Shown here one piece after another: positions 1 through 7,791 of a DNA stretch of 64,000 nt. The position numbers and the translations under genes were made by a program. The DNA is from Methylophilaceae bacterium (GTDB lineage Bacteria; Pseudomonadota; Gammaproteobacteria; Burkholderiales; Methylophilaceae), in assembly GCA_028823485.1 (NCBI GenBank), contig JAPKBG010000002.1:100310-164309 (forward strand), read 5' to 3'. Numbering within the stretch: the first letter of the stretch is position 1; the number at the start of each line of letters is the position of its first letter. A model generated the notes under the pieces. That model did no database searches, was not told the origin of the DNA, and saw only the letters and a list, made by a program, of their open reading frames with translations.

Positions 1-176
1 TGCGAGAGTGTTGGTTGTTGAATGCCTGTCAGAACAGCTAACTCACCAACAGATTTTTCGCCTTGAGATAACTGGCAGAGCAACAATAGCCTGTCGGGGT
101 TGGCCAGCACCTTCATCAAAGCAGTGGCTAAATCTGCGGACTCACGAAGCACTTCAATATTGTTTGGTTTTGTCAT
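1..176 (-). CDS. ArsR-family repressor, BigR/SqrR-like (partial, C-terminus outside window)
   Basis: The minus strand reads an open frame from ATG at 174-176 to the window edge, giving the first 58 residues. The motif LANPDRLLLLCQL followed by GEKSVGEL and LTGIQQPTLS is the ArsR/SmtB winged-helix core; Cys34 sits where BigR/SqrR regulators have the first of their two persulfide-sensing cysteines. The second cysteine would lie outside the window. It is divergent from an ETHE1-like dioxygenase, with a palindrome between them, which is the usual BigR arrangement. Inference: a repressor of the dioxygenase that is released by reactive sulfur. The family call is firm; the sulfur role is probable. 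Confidence 0.85.
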   Translation of the reverse strand, partial: MTKPNNIEVLRESADLATALMKVLANPDRLLLLCQLSQGEKSVGELAVLTGIQQPTLS

Positions 177-191
177 CAGCGGCACAAATAG

Positions 192-222
192 ATAATGTAT
201 ATTATGTAATAATATACATTAT
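192..222. promoter_or_regulatory. Operator palindrome in the divergent arsR/dioxygenase promoter region
   Basis: Perfect 13-bp inverted repeat, ATAATGTATATTA - 5 bp - TAATATACATTAT, lying between the divergent ArsR-type gene and the dioxygenase gene. AT-rich long palindromes of this kind are the binding sites of ArsR/BigR-type repressors. It starts 16 bp beyond the repressor start codon, so it can control both directions. Confidence 0.75.
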
Positions 223-270
223 TATATAATATAATTATACCAATATTTTAATGAGCAGCGGGAGATGACC

Positions 271-966
271 ATGTTTAAGCAGTTATATGATGAAATTTCT
301 TCCACTTTAACGTATGTGTTAATTGATGATGAGAGTAGGCAAGCGGTCATTATTGACCCTGTTGATCATCACCTCGATGATTACATTGTATTAAGTGAGC
401 AGCTGAATATTCAATTAAAATATGCTCTAGAAACACATTTGCATGCAGACCATATTACTGCGGGTGGGCAATTGAGAAAAGTATTGGGCGTACAAACGGC
501 TGTTAGTGAGCAATGTTGGACTGATAGTGCTGACTGGCAACTAAATGATGGTGATGAGATCACATTTGGGCAAGAGGGTATAAAGGTGATTGCAACGCAT
601 GGGCATACCTCAGGCAGTTTGTCGTATTTATGGCAAGATAAATTATTTACAGGCTACGCCTTGTTAATCAACGGTTGCGGTCGAACCGATTTTCAAGGTG
701 GTGATGCAGGTGTTTTGTTTGACAGTATTACACAGCGTATTTTTACATTGCCTAGTGAAACATTGATTTACCCAGGACATGACTACCAAGGACGGCGGGT
801 GAGTAACGTTGCACAAGAGAAGTTGATTAATTCAAGGTTAGCCAAACAATCACGCGAGGGTTTTATAGCGACGATGGCAGCGTTGAATTTACCTAACCCA
901 AAAATGATTGATGTGGCTGTACCAGCGAATCGTAAATGTGGAGTTGATGAGACAACGGCTTTGTAG
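271..966 (+). CDS. Persulfide dioxygenase-like MBL-fold protein (ETHE1 family), altered metal site
   Basis: 231 residues if translation starts at ATG 271, chosen because GGGAG lies 6 nt upstream; an ATG at 265 overlaps that GGGAG. ETHE1-type persulfide dioxygenases oxidise glutathione persulfide to sulfite with one iron. Visible family motifs: THLHADH (residues 55-61), the second metal histidine in THGHTSG (His112), GCGRTDFQ, and GHDYQGR near the C-terminal third. Oddity: the family's FTGD segment, whose Asp is the third iron ligand in human ETHE1 (Asp154), reads FTGY here (Tyr129, codon TAC). The protein is otherwise full length and well conserved, so activity is uncertain. It is divergent from an ArsR-type repressor and followed by a Crp/Fnr gene. 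Confidence 0.85.
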   Translation: MFKQLYDEISSTLTYVLIDDESRQAVIIDPVDHHLDDYIVLSEQLNIQLKYALETHLHADHITAGGQLRKVLGVQTAVSEQCWTDSADWQLNDGDEITFGQEGIKVIATHGHTSGSLSYLWQDKLFTGYALLINGCGRTDFQGGDAGVLFDSITQRIFTLPSETLIYPGHDYQGRRVSNVAQEKLINSRLAKQSREGFIATMAALNLPNPKMIDVAVPANRKCGVDETTAL

Positions 967-1075
967 GGTTAATGTCGCGTTATAGATTTTAGCGTTACAA
1001 TTGTTTCAAGGCCAAAAACAAACGTATTTAAATGCGTAAAAAAATTGATAAAGCCTAATATTGAGGAGGTCAGAG

Positions 1076-1744
1076 ATGCAAACGAAAGTAAAAGACTTGG
1101 ATTGGCTAAGTGCCTTTCCTGATTTGGCTGGGCTAGAAAGTACTGCTAAGGCATTGCTCTTAAATAACGCACGGATTGTCGAAGCGTCAGTTGGTACGGT
1201 TGGCTATCGAGAGGGCGGCCCTTGTGGCGCTTACGTCATGCGCCTAGCAGGACAGTCGCGCGTATTTAAAATGTCAGCCAGTGGCCGTGAGATTTTACTC
1301 TACCGCGTGAATGCAGGTGAAACCTGTGTGATTACCACGACTTGTTTATTGGGCAATAGTGAATATCCAGCCTCTACGGTGGTAGAGGAGGCAATTAAAG
1401 ATGTGATTGTTCCTTTTGCTGCGTTTAATCAACTGATGATTGATTCGAAAGTGTTCCGTACTTTTGTGATGACGAATTACGGAGTATTAATTAGTGATTT
1501 AATTGTATTGTTAGATGAAGTCGCCTTTCATAGCATTGATGCCAGATTAGCGAAATTATTATTAGAGGCTGGTTCTGATAGTGTGCAACGGACGCATCAA
1601 CAAATTGCTGATGAATTGGGGACAGCACGCGAAGTGATAAGCCGACAAGTGAAGCGTTTTGAACAAAAAAAGTGGGTTGCTCTGGGTCGCGGTCAAGTGG
1701 ACATACTGGACCGCGCCGCTTTAACGCAATTGGCTAAAAGCTAG
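1076..1744 (+). CDS. Crp/Fnr-family transcriptional regulator
   Basis: 222 residues. The start ATG 1076 follows GGAGG; an in-frame TTG at 1061 is less likely because it overlaps that site. It has an N-terminal cyclic-nucleotide-binding-type beta-roll (about residues 25-115), with the segment GETCVITTTC carrying two cysteines, a dimer helix, and a C-terminal winged helix (THQQIADELGTAREVISRQV, residues about 170-190). The FNR N-terminal four-cysteine cluster is absent, so it is not a classical oxygen sensor. Position after the persulfide dioxygenase gene suggests a role in sulfur or redox control, which is inference. An imperfectly placed TTGTTT/AAACAA inverted repeat (1001-1021) lies upstream and could be its own site. 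Confidence 0.85.
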   Translation: MQTKVKDLDWLSAFPDLAGLESTAKALLLNNARIVEASVGTVGYREGGPCGAYVMRLAGQSRVFKMSASGREILLYRVNAGETCVITTTCLLGNSEYPASTVVEEAIKDVIVPFAAFNQLMIDSKVFRTFVMTNYGVLISDLIVLLDEVAFHSIDARLAKLLLEAGSDSVQRTHQQIADELGTAREVISRQVKRFEQKKWVALGRGQVDILDRAALTQLAKS

Positions 1745-1787
1745 CAACTGATATTTGCTTGGATTGCTTTTAGTTACATTGTTTTAG

Positions 1788-2834
1788 TTACATCGTACAG
1801 CCAGGCCCTTTTGGGCCTGTGCCATTGACAGCTTCAGCTTGTTCAGCACTAATAACGCAGTTGTTGCATTGGCCTTTTACGCCGCTAAAGCCTTTGGCTG
1901 AACTTAAGCCTTTTGCCTCTTTAAAGTTGGCATTGTCCACATCGGCATCAGTTAAATCAGAACCTGTTAAATCTGCACCAGTTAAGTCAGCAGAAACCAA
2001 ATCTGCACGGTATAAATTCGTATTTCGTAAGTTTGCACCACGTAGATTACCAAAGGTAAATGCCGCTATATTTAAATCAGCACCTTCAAAATTCGCACCT
2101 TCAAAATTACCGCCAACCGAATCAAACTTCATTTGACCCATCGGCTGGTTGCCAACATCTAAACCAAAGCGACCATTACGTGCATCAATGCCACTCATAT
2201 CAACTTTGCCTAAAGTGCCAATCACACGGGCGTTAACCATTTTTGCGCCCTTAAAAATCGTTTTGTCAAAAATTGGTTGAAAGATAATTGCATTCGTTAG
2301 GTCGGCATTGCTAAAGTTAGCATTTTCAATCCGCGCGAGGTTCAAGTAAGCACTACGCAGATTCGCGCCAATCAATTTTGCACCTTTCAGCTCGGCACCA
2401 AAGAAACTTACGTTTTGCATATTACAATGGCTTAAATCCATGCCATTAAAAATCAAATAACCCGCATCGCGGTTGCTTAAATCACAAGCCTTACTATTGA
2501 TTTGCGCTAGTGCATCTTTTTGGCTAATTTTGGTGCGGGCCACTTCTGATGTATTTTCATAAAACTTCTTCGCCTTGCTGATCATCTCATCTTGCTCAAA
2601 TAAGAACGCATCTTTAGATGAGTTCAATGCAAAGCAATACTTTTGTCCTTTATACACTTCGTTAATAGAACAATCGGTTTTCTTATATACGCCTTTGGAT
2701 AGCGCATAAGTACAGTAGTTATCAAAAGCGCCACGCGTTAATTTTACAGACTTTACGCTTCCAGTCTCGGCAGTATAAGAAGTCATGCTAAATAACAACA
2801 CAACGATTGTCGCTAGAATCTTAAAAGTATGCAT
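1788..2834 (-). CDS. Secreted pentapeptide-repeat protein
   Basis: 348 residues beginning with a Sec signal peptide (MHTFKILATIVVLLFSMTSYTA). GGAGAA precedes the ATG. From about residue 115 the sequence consists of A(D/N)LXX-type pentapeptide repeats (for example GANLRSAYLNLARIENANF, ADLTGADLTGSDLTDADV), which fold as a right-handed quadrilateral beta-helix. The N-terminal third and the C-terminal tail contain several cysteines (CNNC near the end), consistent with disulfides in the periplasm. No enzymatic motif is visible and the function is unknown. It is divergent from the glycine-zipper gene, with an inverted repeat in between. Confidence 0.85.
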   Translation of the reverse strand: MHTFKILATIVVLLFSMTSYTAETGSVKSVKLTRGAFDNYCTYALSKGVYKKTDCSINEVYKGQKYCFALNSSKDAFLFEQDEMISKAKKFYENTSEVARTKISQKDALAQINSKACDLSNRDAGYLIFNGMDLSHCNMQNVSFFGAELKGAKLIGANLRSAYLNLARIENANFSNADLTNAIIFQPIFDKTIFKGAKMVNARVIGTLGKVDMSGIDARNGRFGLDVGNQPMGQMKFDSVGGNFEGANFEGADLNIAAFTFGNLRGANLRNTNLYRADLVSADLTGADLTGSDLTDADVDNANFKEAKGLSSAKGFSGVKGQCNNCVISAEQAEAVNGTGPKGPGCTM

Positions 2835-2933
2835 GCTAGTTCTCCAGTCAGTCCTATTGATGAAACTTATAACTAAGTATAGGCTTAAAAGGGCGGAATA
2901 CTATAACCATAGTCACAAAGAGGATTGACTGAA

Positions 2934-2954
2934 ATGATTGTTAATGACAATCAT
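2934..2954. promoter_or_regulatory. Inverted repeat between divergent genes (possible operator)
   Basis: ATGATTGT - TAATG - ACAATCAT, a perfect 8-bp inverted repeat in the space between the pentapeptide gene (minus) and the glycine-zipper gene (plus). The layout and AT-rich TGAT/ATCA ends are loosely reminiscent of Fur-type boxes, but it does not match that consensus well. The regulator is unknown. Confidence 0.4.
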
Positions 2955-3058
2955 GAATCTAGCTTAATTCATGCAATGCAAGTCAGCTGACGATTAGTTC
3001 GAGCGTTAAACCTGTACCTGCAAATGATTAGCAGAAAGAGTCTAAAAAGGAGAAGTAA

Positions 3059-3675
3059 ATGTTTAGTAAAAAATCAAGTCAAACGCTATTAGTTGGTTTA
3101 GTGTTCGCAGGTGTTTCAATGGCTGCTTCGGCAGGACATGACGCCAATGAAGACCGCGGGCGCGTGATTTCAGTAACACCACAAGTAGAGCGTGTCAATG
3201 TCCCTGTGCAAGAGTGCCGCACTGAATATGTACGCGAGAGCTATTATGAAAATAATCAGCGCTCAAGTGGTGGTGGTATTATCGGCGCGATTGCTGGCGG
3301 TGTGATTGGTAGTCGTTTCGGCGGCGGCAATGGTCGCTTAATCGCAACCGCGTTTGGTACTGGCTTAGGTGCGGTCATTGGTGATAGGCATAGCAATACA
3401 ACAATAAACTACGGCAAAGGATAGAGACACGGCCTGTCGAACGATGTGTTAGTGTTGACCGTTGGGAAACGGCCGATCGTGGCTACTTGGTTGACTACGA
3501 ATACAATGGCCGTCGTTACACCACAAAAACGCTAGACCGTCCGGGTAAATTCATCACGGTTGATGTGTCAGTACAGCCTCGTGGTTACATCGATGATATT
3601 GATTATCAATATAACAATCGCGGTAAAAAACATTACCGTAAACATGAGAGTGGGTCATATCGCCGCCACTTATAA
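3059..3675 (+). pseudogene. Glycine-zipper 2TM-domain envelope protein, frameshifted
   Basis: The first frame (3059-3424) gives a signal peptide ending ASAG, then a glycine zipper (GGIIGAIAGGVIG...GTGLGAVIG), and stops at TAG 3422. The second frame continues without a gap as IETRPVERCVSVDRWE, then LVDYEYNGRRY and ITVDVSVQPRG to the stop at 3675, the normal C-terminal half of this family. The frames join by a -1 shift around GGC AAA GGA (3413-3421). AAGGAGAAG precedes the start. The intact protein would be about 205 residues, probably anchored in or near the outer membrane. A single-base deletion, a sequencing error or a -1 ribosomal slip cannot be told apart here. Confidence 0.7.
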
Positions 3676-3693
3676 TTAGTTAATGTTGTATTT

Positions 3694-3720
3694 AAAAAAG
3701 CCTCTTTTAGCGGCTTTTTT
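3694..3720 (+). terminator. Rho-independent terminator
   Basis: AAAAAAGCC - loop - GGCTTTTTT shortly after the glycine-zipper gene's stop at 3675; GC-containing stem followed by a T run on the plus strand. Confidence 0.75.
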
Positions 3721-3757
3721 ATCTTGTACGATAAATGTAAGTTGGTTGTGTGTATAT

Positions 3758-4134
3758 TTAGCGAAGCAGTTTTTCGTCAACCCACTCAATTGTGTTGGTT
3801 TCTATGTTTATATGTAACAAAATTAGGTTGCCTGGAGGCTTTGTGGTTGAGGTGTCCCGGTGTCTTATAAAGACCTTGTTCCTGAATGGAAGTCATTAAG
3901 AAAATCTAAAAATACATCAATAATCAAAGAATAAGCTTCTGTTTCGCGCGCCTTAAGAATTAATAGTTTAAAGCGGCTGCCAGCATATGCTTCTTCACTA
4001 TGAAATGTGAAGTTAAGATTAATCATATGGGGCGCTAATAATGAAGTCAATAGTACTGTTGGTATCAATACCTGATCTATAATCCCAGTCTGTGTAATTA
4101 ATAGGAAACACCATTGTTTAAAGCGATCTATCAA
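3758..4134 (-). pseudogene. Hypothetical protein, frameshifted
   Basis: Two minus-strand frames join into one protein-like sequence. The upstream frame (to 3865) includes MINLNFTFHSEEAYAG, FKLLILKARETEAYS and FLDFLNDFHSG. The continuation in the neighbouring frame reads KVFIRHRDTSTTKPPGNL and LHINIETNTIEWVDEKLLR to a stop at 3758-3760. The frames meet near 3878. The true start may be ATG at 4026 (about 90 residues overall) or a TTG at 4134; neither has a clear ribosome site. No family is recognised. It lies head-to-head with the truncated gene that follows and may have arrived by an insertion that removed that gene's 5' end. Confidence 0.45.
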
Positions 4135-4632
4135 AGACTAAGTGCAGTACTTTCCAAACCTGAAATCAATGCCGCACAAGCTTGGCAGACTGAAGGCGGT
4201 GATGCTAAGCATGCCTTTTGGTTGTTTGCAGCGCCAGTAACGATGCTGCCGAGTCAGGATAGTTTTTATATGGGCGACCCAGCGCCTGCAGAGATTTTGC
4301 AGGAAGAAAGTGTGGCGCTGATGGCTGGTTTGAATCAGCTTTTTACTGACGATGGCTATCATTTTTATTTGGTGAATCATATCTGGTTTTTGGGTTTGGA
4401 TGCTGACCCTCAAATCACAACTACGCCTATTGCAGACGTGGTCAATAAAAATGTTGCGCTCTATTTACCACAAGGTGAGGGCGCTTCTACTTGGAATAAG
4501 GCGCAAACTGAAATTCAAATGCTGTTGTTTGCGCACCCTGTGAATCAAGCGCGCGAGGCGGAGGGGCAGCCAATGATTAATAGTTTGTGGTGTTATGGCC
4601 TAGGCGCTTCTGAATTAGGAACTTCTGAATAA
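4114..4632 (+). CDS. RpfE-type / phosphoglycerate-mutase-like protein, N-terminally truncated
   Basis: 172 residues from a TTG codon with AGGA 7 nt upstream; an in-frame TAG (4102) lies just before. The body (GGDAKHAFWLFAAPVTMLP, then ESVALMAGLNQLF and DGYHFYL...HIWFL) resembles the C-terminal part of the RpfE-type proteins encoded directly upstream of recJ in beta- and xanthomonad proteobacteria, which are normally about 300 residues or more. Roughly the first 100 residues are missing. The C-terminus is intact, and the stop overlaps the recJ start (TAATG), so translational coupling to recJ may have preserved it. The family call is moderate; function is unknown. Confidence 0.55.
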   Translation: MFKAIYQRLSAVLSKPEINAAQAWQTEGGDAKHAFWLFAAPVTMLPSQDSFYMGDPAPAEILQEESVALMAGLNQLFTDDGYHFYLVNHIWFLGLDADPQITTTPIADVVNKNVALYLPQGEGASTWNKAQTEIQMLLFAHPVNQAREAEGQPMINSLWCYGLGASELGTSE

Positions 4633-6317
4633 TGCAAAAAAAAATCATACAAAGACAAGTCGATGATGCGGTAGTGACTCGCTTGGTGGCATCAGGTGTA
4701 TCACCTTTGTTAGCGCGACTCTATTCAGCGCGAGGTGTAGAAGATGAGGCGGGATTATCCGTTTCATTGAATCAAATTATTCCACCGAGTCAGTTAACCA
4801 ATAGCACGACCATGGCGAAGTTGCTAGCTGATGCGATTGCAGAACAAAAGAAAATACTAATCGTCGGGGATTATGATGCCGATGGCGCTACGGCGACGGC
4901 AGTAGCAGTTAAAGGCTTGCTGAGCATGGGTGCTCAAGTGGATTTTTTGGTGCCGAATCGCTTTGAATATGGATATGGCTTAACGCCTAAAATTGTGCAA
5001 CTGGCAGCAACGATGACGCCTGACGTTATCGTGACAGTCGATAATGGTATTGCTAGTGTTGCTGGTGTTGCTGAAGCGAATAAGTTAGGTATGCAAGTCT
5101 TCATCACCGATCACCATTTGCCGGGTGATGAAACGCCACAAGCCGCTTGCATTGTGAATCCGAATCAAAGAGGCTGTGATTTTGAGAGCAAGAATTTAGC
5201 GGGTGTTGGGGTGATGTTTTATGTGTTGCTCGCTTTGCGCGCAGAGTTGCGAGAGCGAGGTGCATTTTCTGAAAAGCAGGAACCGAATTTGACTGAATTA
5301 TTAGATTTGGTCGCATTAGGTACGGTCGCAGATCTGGTGAAACTCGATGCAAATAATCGCATTTTGGTTGAGCAAGGTTTACGCCGTATTCGCGCAGGGG
5401 CATGTTGTGCAGGCATTAGTGCCTTATTAAAAGTGGCTGGGCGCGACCAGTCGCAAGTCAACGCACAAGATTTAGGCTTTTATGTTGGACCTAGACTGAA
5501 TGCAGCAGGACGTTTAGATGATATGCGGTTAGGCATTCAATGTTTATTAGCAGGCGAAGCAGAGGCGATGACCATTGCGCAATCGCTACATGATTTAAAC
5601 ACCGAGCGCCGTAGCATTGAGTCCAGTATGCAGGATGAAGCCTTGGCGAGTTTAGACAATATTACGGTTGGCAATCAGTATAGTATTAGCCTATTTGAAC
5701 CCAGCTGGCATCAAGGTGTGGTCGGTATTTTAGCGTCGCGCATCAAAGAGCAATATAACCGCCCTGTGATTGCATTTGCGGAAGTGGATGATGGCTTACT
5801 CAAAGGCTCTGGCCGTTCGATTTCAGGCTTACATTTGCGCGATGCGCTAGACATGGTGACAAAACGCGACCCTAGCTTAATAGTGACGTTTGGCGGCCAT
5901 GCTATGGCCGCCGGTTTGAGTATTCCACAAGATCGGCTTTTAGCTTTCCAGAAAGCTTTTGAGGAGGTGGTGCGTGAATTGTTAACGCCTGCTGATTTGC
6001 AGGCAGTGATTCAAACTGACGGGGGCTTTGAAGCGGAAGAGATGTCTCTACTTAATGCGCAAGCTTTGGCTAAGCAAGTGTGGGGGCAGGGTTTTGCACC
6101 ACCCTTGTTTAGTGATGAATTCTCTGTGGTTAATCAGCGTATTGTCGGCAATAAGCATTTGAAAATTCTGTTAGAAAAACAAAGCAAACGCTTTGATGCG
6201 ATTTATTTTGGACAAACGGAATCGCTGCCAGAAAAAGTGGAAGTCGCTTACCAGTTGCAAGTGAATACTTATAAGGGTGTGCAATCGGTTCAATTGCAAC
6301 TAGTGCATGCTAGTTAG
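4632..6317 (+). CDS. recJ: Single-stranded-DNA-specific exonuclease RecJ
   Basis: 561 residues, close to the usual length. RecJ degrades single-stranded DNA 5' to 3' in recombination and mismatch repair, in the cytoplasm. Visible motifs: DYDADGATATAVAVKGL (residues 79-95, motif I), VDNGIASVAG (motif II), TDHHLPGD (the DHH motif), NAAGRLDDM, and the DHHA1 segment FGGHAMAAGLSI, which is followed by the OB-type C-terminal domain. The ATG overlaps the stop of the upstream gene (TAATG), so the two are probably coupled. Confidence 0.97.
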   Translation: MQKKIIQRQVDDAVVTRLVASGVSPLLARLYSARGVEDEAGLSVSLNQIIPPSQLTNSTTMAKLLADAIAEQKKILIVGDYDADGATATAVAVKGLLSMGAQVDFLVPNRFEYGYGLTPKIVQLAATMTPDVIVTVDNGIASVAGVAEANKLGMQVFITDHHLPGDETPQAACIVNPNQRGCDFESKNLAGVGVMFYVLLALRAELRERGAFSEKQEPNLTELLDLVALGTVADLVKLDANNRILVEQGLRRIRAGACCAGISALLKVAGRDQSQVNAQDLGFYVGPRLNAAGRLDDMRLGIQCLLAGEAEAMTIAQSLHDLNTERRSIESSMQDEALASLDNITVGNQYSISLFEPSWHQGVVGILASRIKEQYNRPVIAFAEVDDGLLKGSGRSISGLHLRDALDMVTKRDPSLIVTFGGHAMAAGLSIPQDRLLAFQKAFEEVVRELLTPADLQAVIQTDGGFEAEEMSLLNAQALAKQVWGQGFAPPLFSDEFSVVNQRIVGNKHLKILLEKQSKRFDAIYFGQTESLPEKVEVAYQLQVNTYKGVQSVQLQLVHAS

Positions 6318-6354
6318 CGCACCAATCTTGGCGCATAAATGTTAACGACTGCTA

Positions 6355-6360
6355 TATAAT
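6355..6360 (+). promoter_or_regulatory. Candidate -10 element upstream of tpiA
   Basis: TATAAT sits 9 bp before the tpiA ATG. No good -35 element is found at 16-18 bp. If used, the transcript would start almost at the start codon and be nearly leaderless; no Shine-Dalgarno sequence precedes that ATG. Confidence 0.4.
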
Positions 6361-6369
6361 GTCGTTTCT

Positions 6370-7155
6370 ATGAATGAAGCCATAAAAAAAACCGCTAAAA
6401 AATTCGTGATTGCCAATTGGAAGATGCATGGTAGCCTCGAACAAAACCATGCTTTGTTAGAATCGTATGTCAGCACACTAGATAACCTGAAAGATACTCA
6501 GGTCGTAGTTTGTGTGCCCTACCCCTATTTGGCGCAGGTGCAAAGCTTGTTACAAGGCTCGGGTATTGCTTGGGGTGCGCAGAATTTGGCTAAGAATGAA
6601 AATGGACCATTCACGGGTGAAGTCAGTGCACAAATGTTGCGAGATTTTGGTTGTGAGTATGTGATTTTGGGTCACTCCGAGCGTGCGACTGCCTATTGTG
6701 AATCCGATGGGAATATTGCTGAAAAGTTCATGGTGGCAATGCAGCATGGGATTACGCCGATTTTATGTGTTGGTGAAACCTTGATTGAGCGTGAGGCCGG
6801 TGTGATGGAATTAAAGGTTGGTAAGCAGCTGGATACGATCATTGATTTGTATGGCGCAGATGTTTTTGATGGTGTGGTTGTGTCGTATGAGCCAATATGG
6901 GCGATTGGTACTGGTCTGGCAGCGACGCCAGAGCAGGCTGGAGCCATGCACAAGTTTATTTTTGACAAGTTATCACAACCCAACGAAGCGCAAAAAAAAC
7001 CAGTAAAAATCCTCTACGGAGGAAGCGTAAATCCGCAAAATGCGGTACAATTATTCGAAGTTGAAAATATTGATGGTGGGTTGATTGGAAAGTGTTCGCT
7101 TAACCCTCAAGAATTTGAAGGTATCTGTCAAGCAGCGGAGTCATCTGTTGGTTGA
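6370..7155 (+). CDS. tpiA: Triosephosphate isomerase
   Basis: 261 residues, a complete TIM barrel. It interconverts dihydroxyacetone phosphate and glyceraldehyde 3-phosphate in glycolysis and gluconeogenesis. Catalytic residues are visible: the ANWKMHG strand (Asn and Lys), the general acid His in VILGHSERA, the base Glu in SYEPIWAIGTG, and phosphate-binding YGGSVNPQNA and DGGLIGKCSL. The N-terminus MNEAIKKTAKKF is about nine residues longer than in most homologues. secG and tRNA-Leu follow closely, the common betaproteobacterial order ahead of nuoA. Confidence 0.97.
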   Translation: MNEAIKKTAKKFVIANWKMHGSLEQNHALLESYVSTLDNLKDTQVVVCVPYPYLAQVQSLLQGSGIAWGAQNLAKNENGPFTGEVSAQMLRDFGCEYVILGHSERATAYCESDGNIAEKFMVAMQHGITPILCVGETLIEREAGVMELKVGKQLDTIIDLYGADVFDGVVVSYEPIWAIGTGLAATPEQAGAMHKFIFDKLSQPNEAQKKPVKILYGGSVNPQNAVQLFEVENIDGGLIGKCSLNPQEFEGICQAAESSVG

Positions 7156-7192
7156 TTTTTTTATGTTCGGCAGAAAATTTTATAGGTAGAAT

Positions 7193-7567
7193 ATGGAAAA
7201 TATAATTACAGTCGTGCATGTATTAGCTGCGGCAAGTTTGATTGGTTTGATTTTAATACAGCACGGTAAAGGTGCCGATATGGGCGCTGCTTTTGGTAGT
7301 GGTGCATCAGGTAGTTTGTTTGGCGTAAGCGGATCATCGAATTTTTTAAGTCGTGCGACATCGCTGAGTGTTATCGTGTTCTTTGCAACGAGTTTAACGT
7401 TGGCTTACATTGCTAGCCACCGGTCGGGTGCTAGTAGCGTTATTCAGCTGCCGACAACAGCAGCTGAAACAAGTACAGAAACGCCTGCTTCTGCAGCATT
7501 GGGCGCAGAATCTGTGCCAACTGAAACATTACCAGTTGCCGGCACTGCGGAAGATGTTCCTAACTAG
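7193..7567 (+). CDS. secG: Preprotein translocase subunit SecG
   Basis: 124 residues. SecG joins SecYE in the inner membrane and helps SecA-driven export. Two transmembrane helices are visible (about residues 2-22 and 55-73), separated by the conserved cytoplasmic loop QHGKGADMGAAFGSGASGS. The C-terminal 45 residues are a Thr/Ala/Glu-rich, low-complexity tail, variable in the family. It lies 37 bp after tpiA and 26 bp before the tRNA-Leu gene, so all three are probably transcribed together. Confidence 0.96.
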   Translation: MENIITVVHVLAAASLIGLILIQHGKGADMGAAFGSGASGSLFGVSGSSNFLSRATSLSVIVFFATSLTLAYIASHRSGASSVIQLPTTAAETSTETPASAALGAESVPTETLPVAGTAEDVPN

Positions 7568-7593
7568 ATTTAGGTAATTGCCTAAACAAACAT

Positions 7594-7678
7594 GCCGTCG
7601 TGGTGGAATTGGTAGACACGCTATCTTGAGGGGGTAGTGACGCAAGTCGTGAGAGTTCGAGTCTCTCCGTCGGCACCA
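7594..7678 (+). tRNA. tRNA-Leu(GAG), integration site of the island
   Basis: 85 nt including an encoded CCA. The anticodon stem-loop CTATC-TTGAGGG-GGTAG gives anticodon GAG (codons CUC/CUU). The T-arm is GAGAG-TTCGAGT-CTCTC and a long variable arm fits a class II leucine tRNA. The acceptor arms GCCGTCG and CGTCGGC pair at six of seven positions, with a U:U mismatch at 5:68. The 3' end from 7656 is repeated at the far end of the island, so the element inserted here and restored the gene. Confidence 0.95.
7656..7672 (+). repeat. attL core (17-bp direct repeat, tRNA 3' end)
   Basis: TTCGAGTCTCTCCGTCG, from the T-loop into the acceptor stem of tRNA-Leu. Identical to 16128-16144. It is followed here by GCACCA, completing the tRNA. 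Confidence 0.9.
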
Positions 7679-7791
7679 GCTAGTAGTTTCAAACAGTATC
7701 ATATCGTATCAAACTCCAATAAATACAATGATTTAGCTCAATTACACACCTCATAGCGTGTTTTGTCGTTTCATAATGTCTCTTTGCATTT

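Noticed and set aside
8..229. Plus-strand 73-codon frame at the left edge
   Set aside because: It is antisense to the ArsR-type gene, whose minus-strand product has clear family motifs.
4138..4413. Minus-strand frame inside the RpfE-type gene
   Set aside because: Shadow frame; the plus strand has the family-like protein and no support exists for the minus product.
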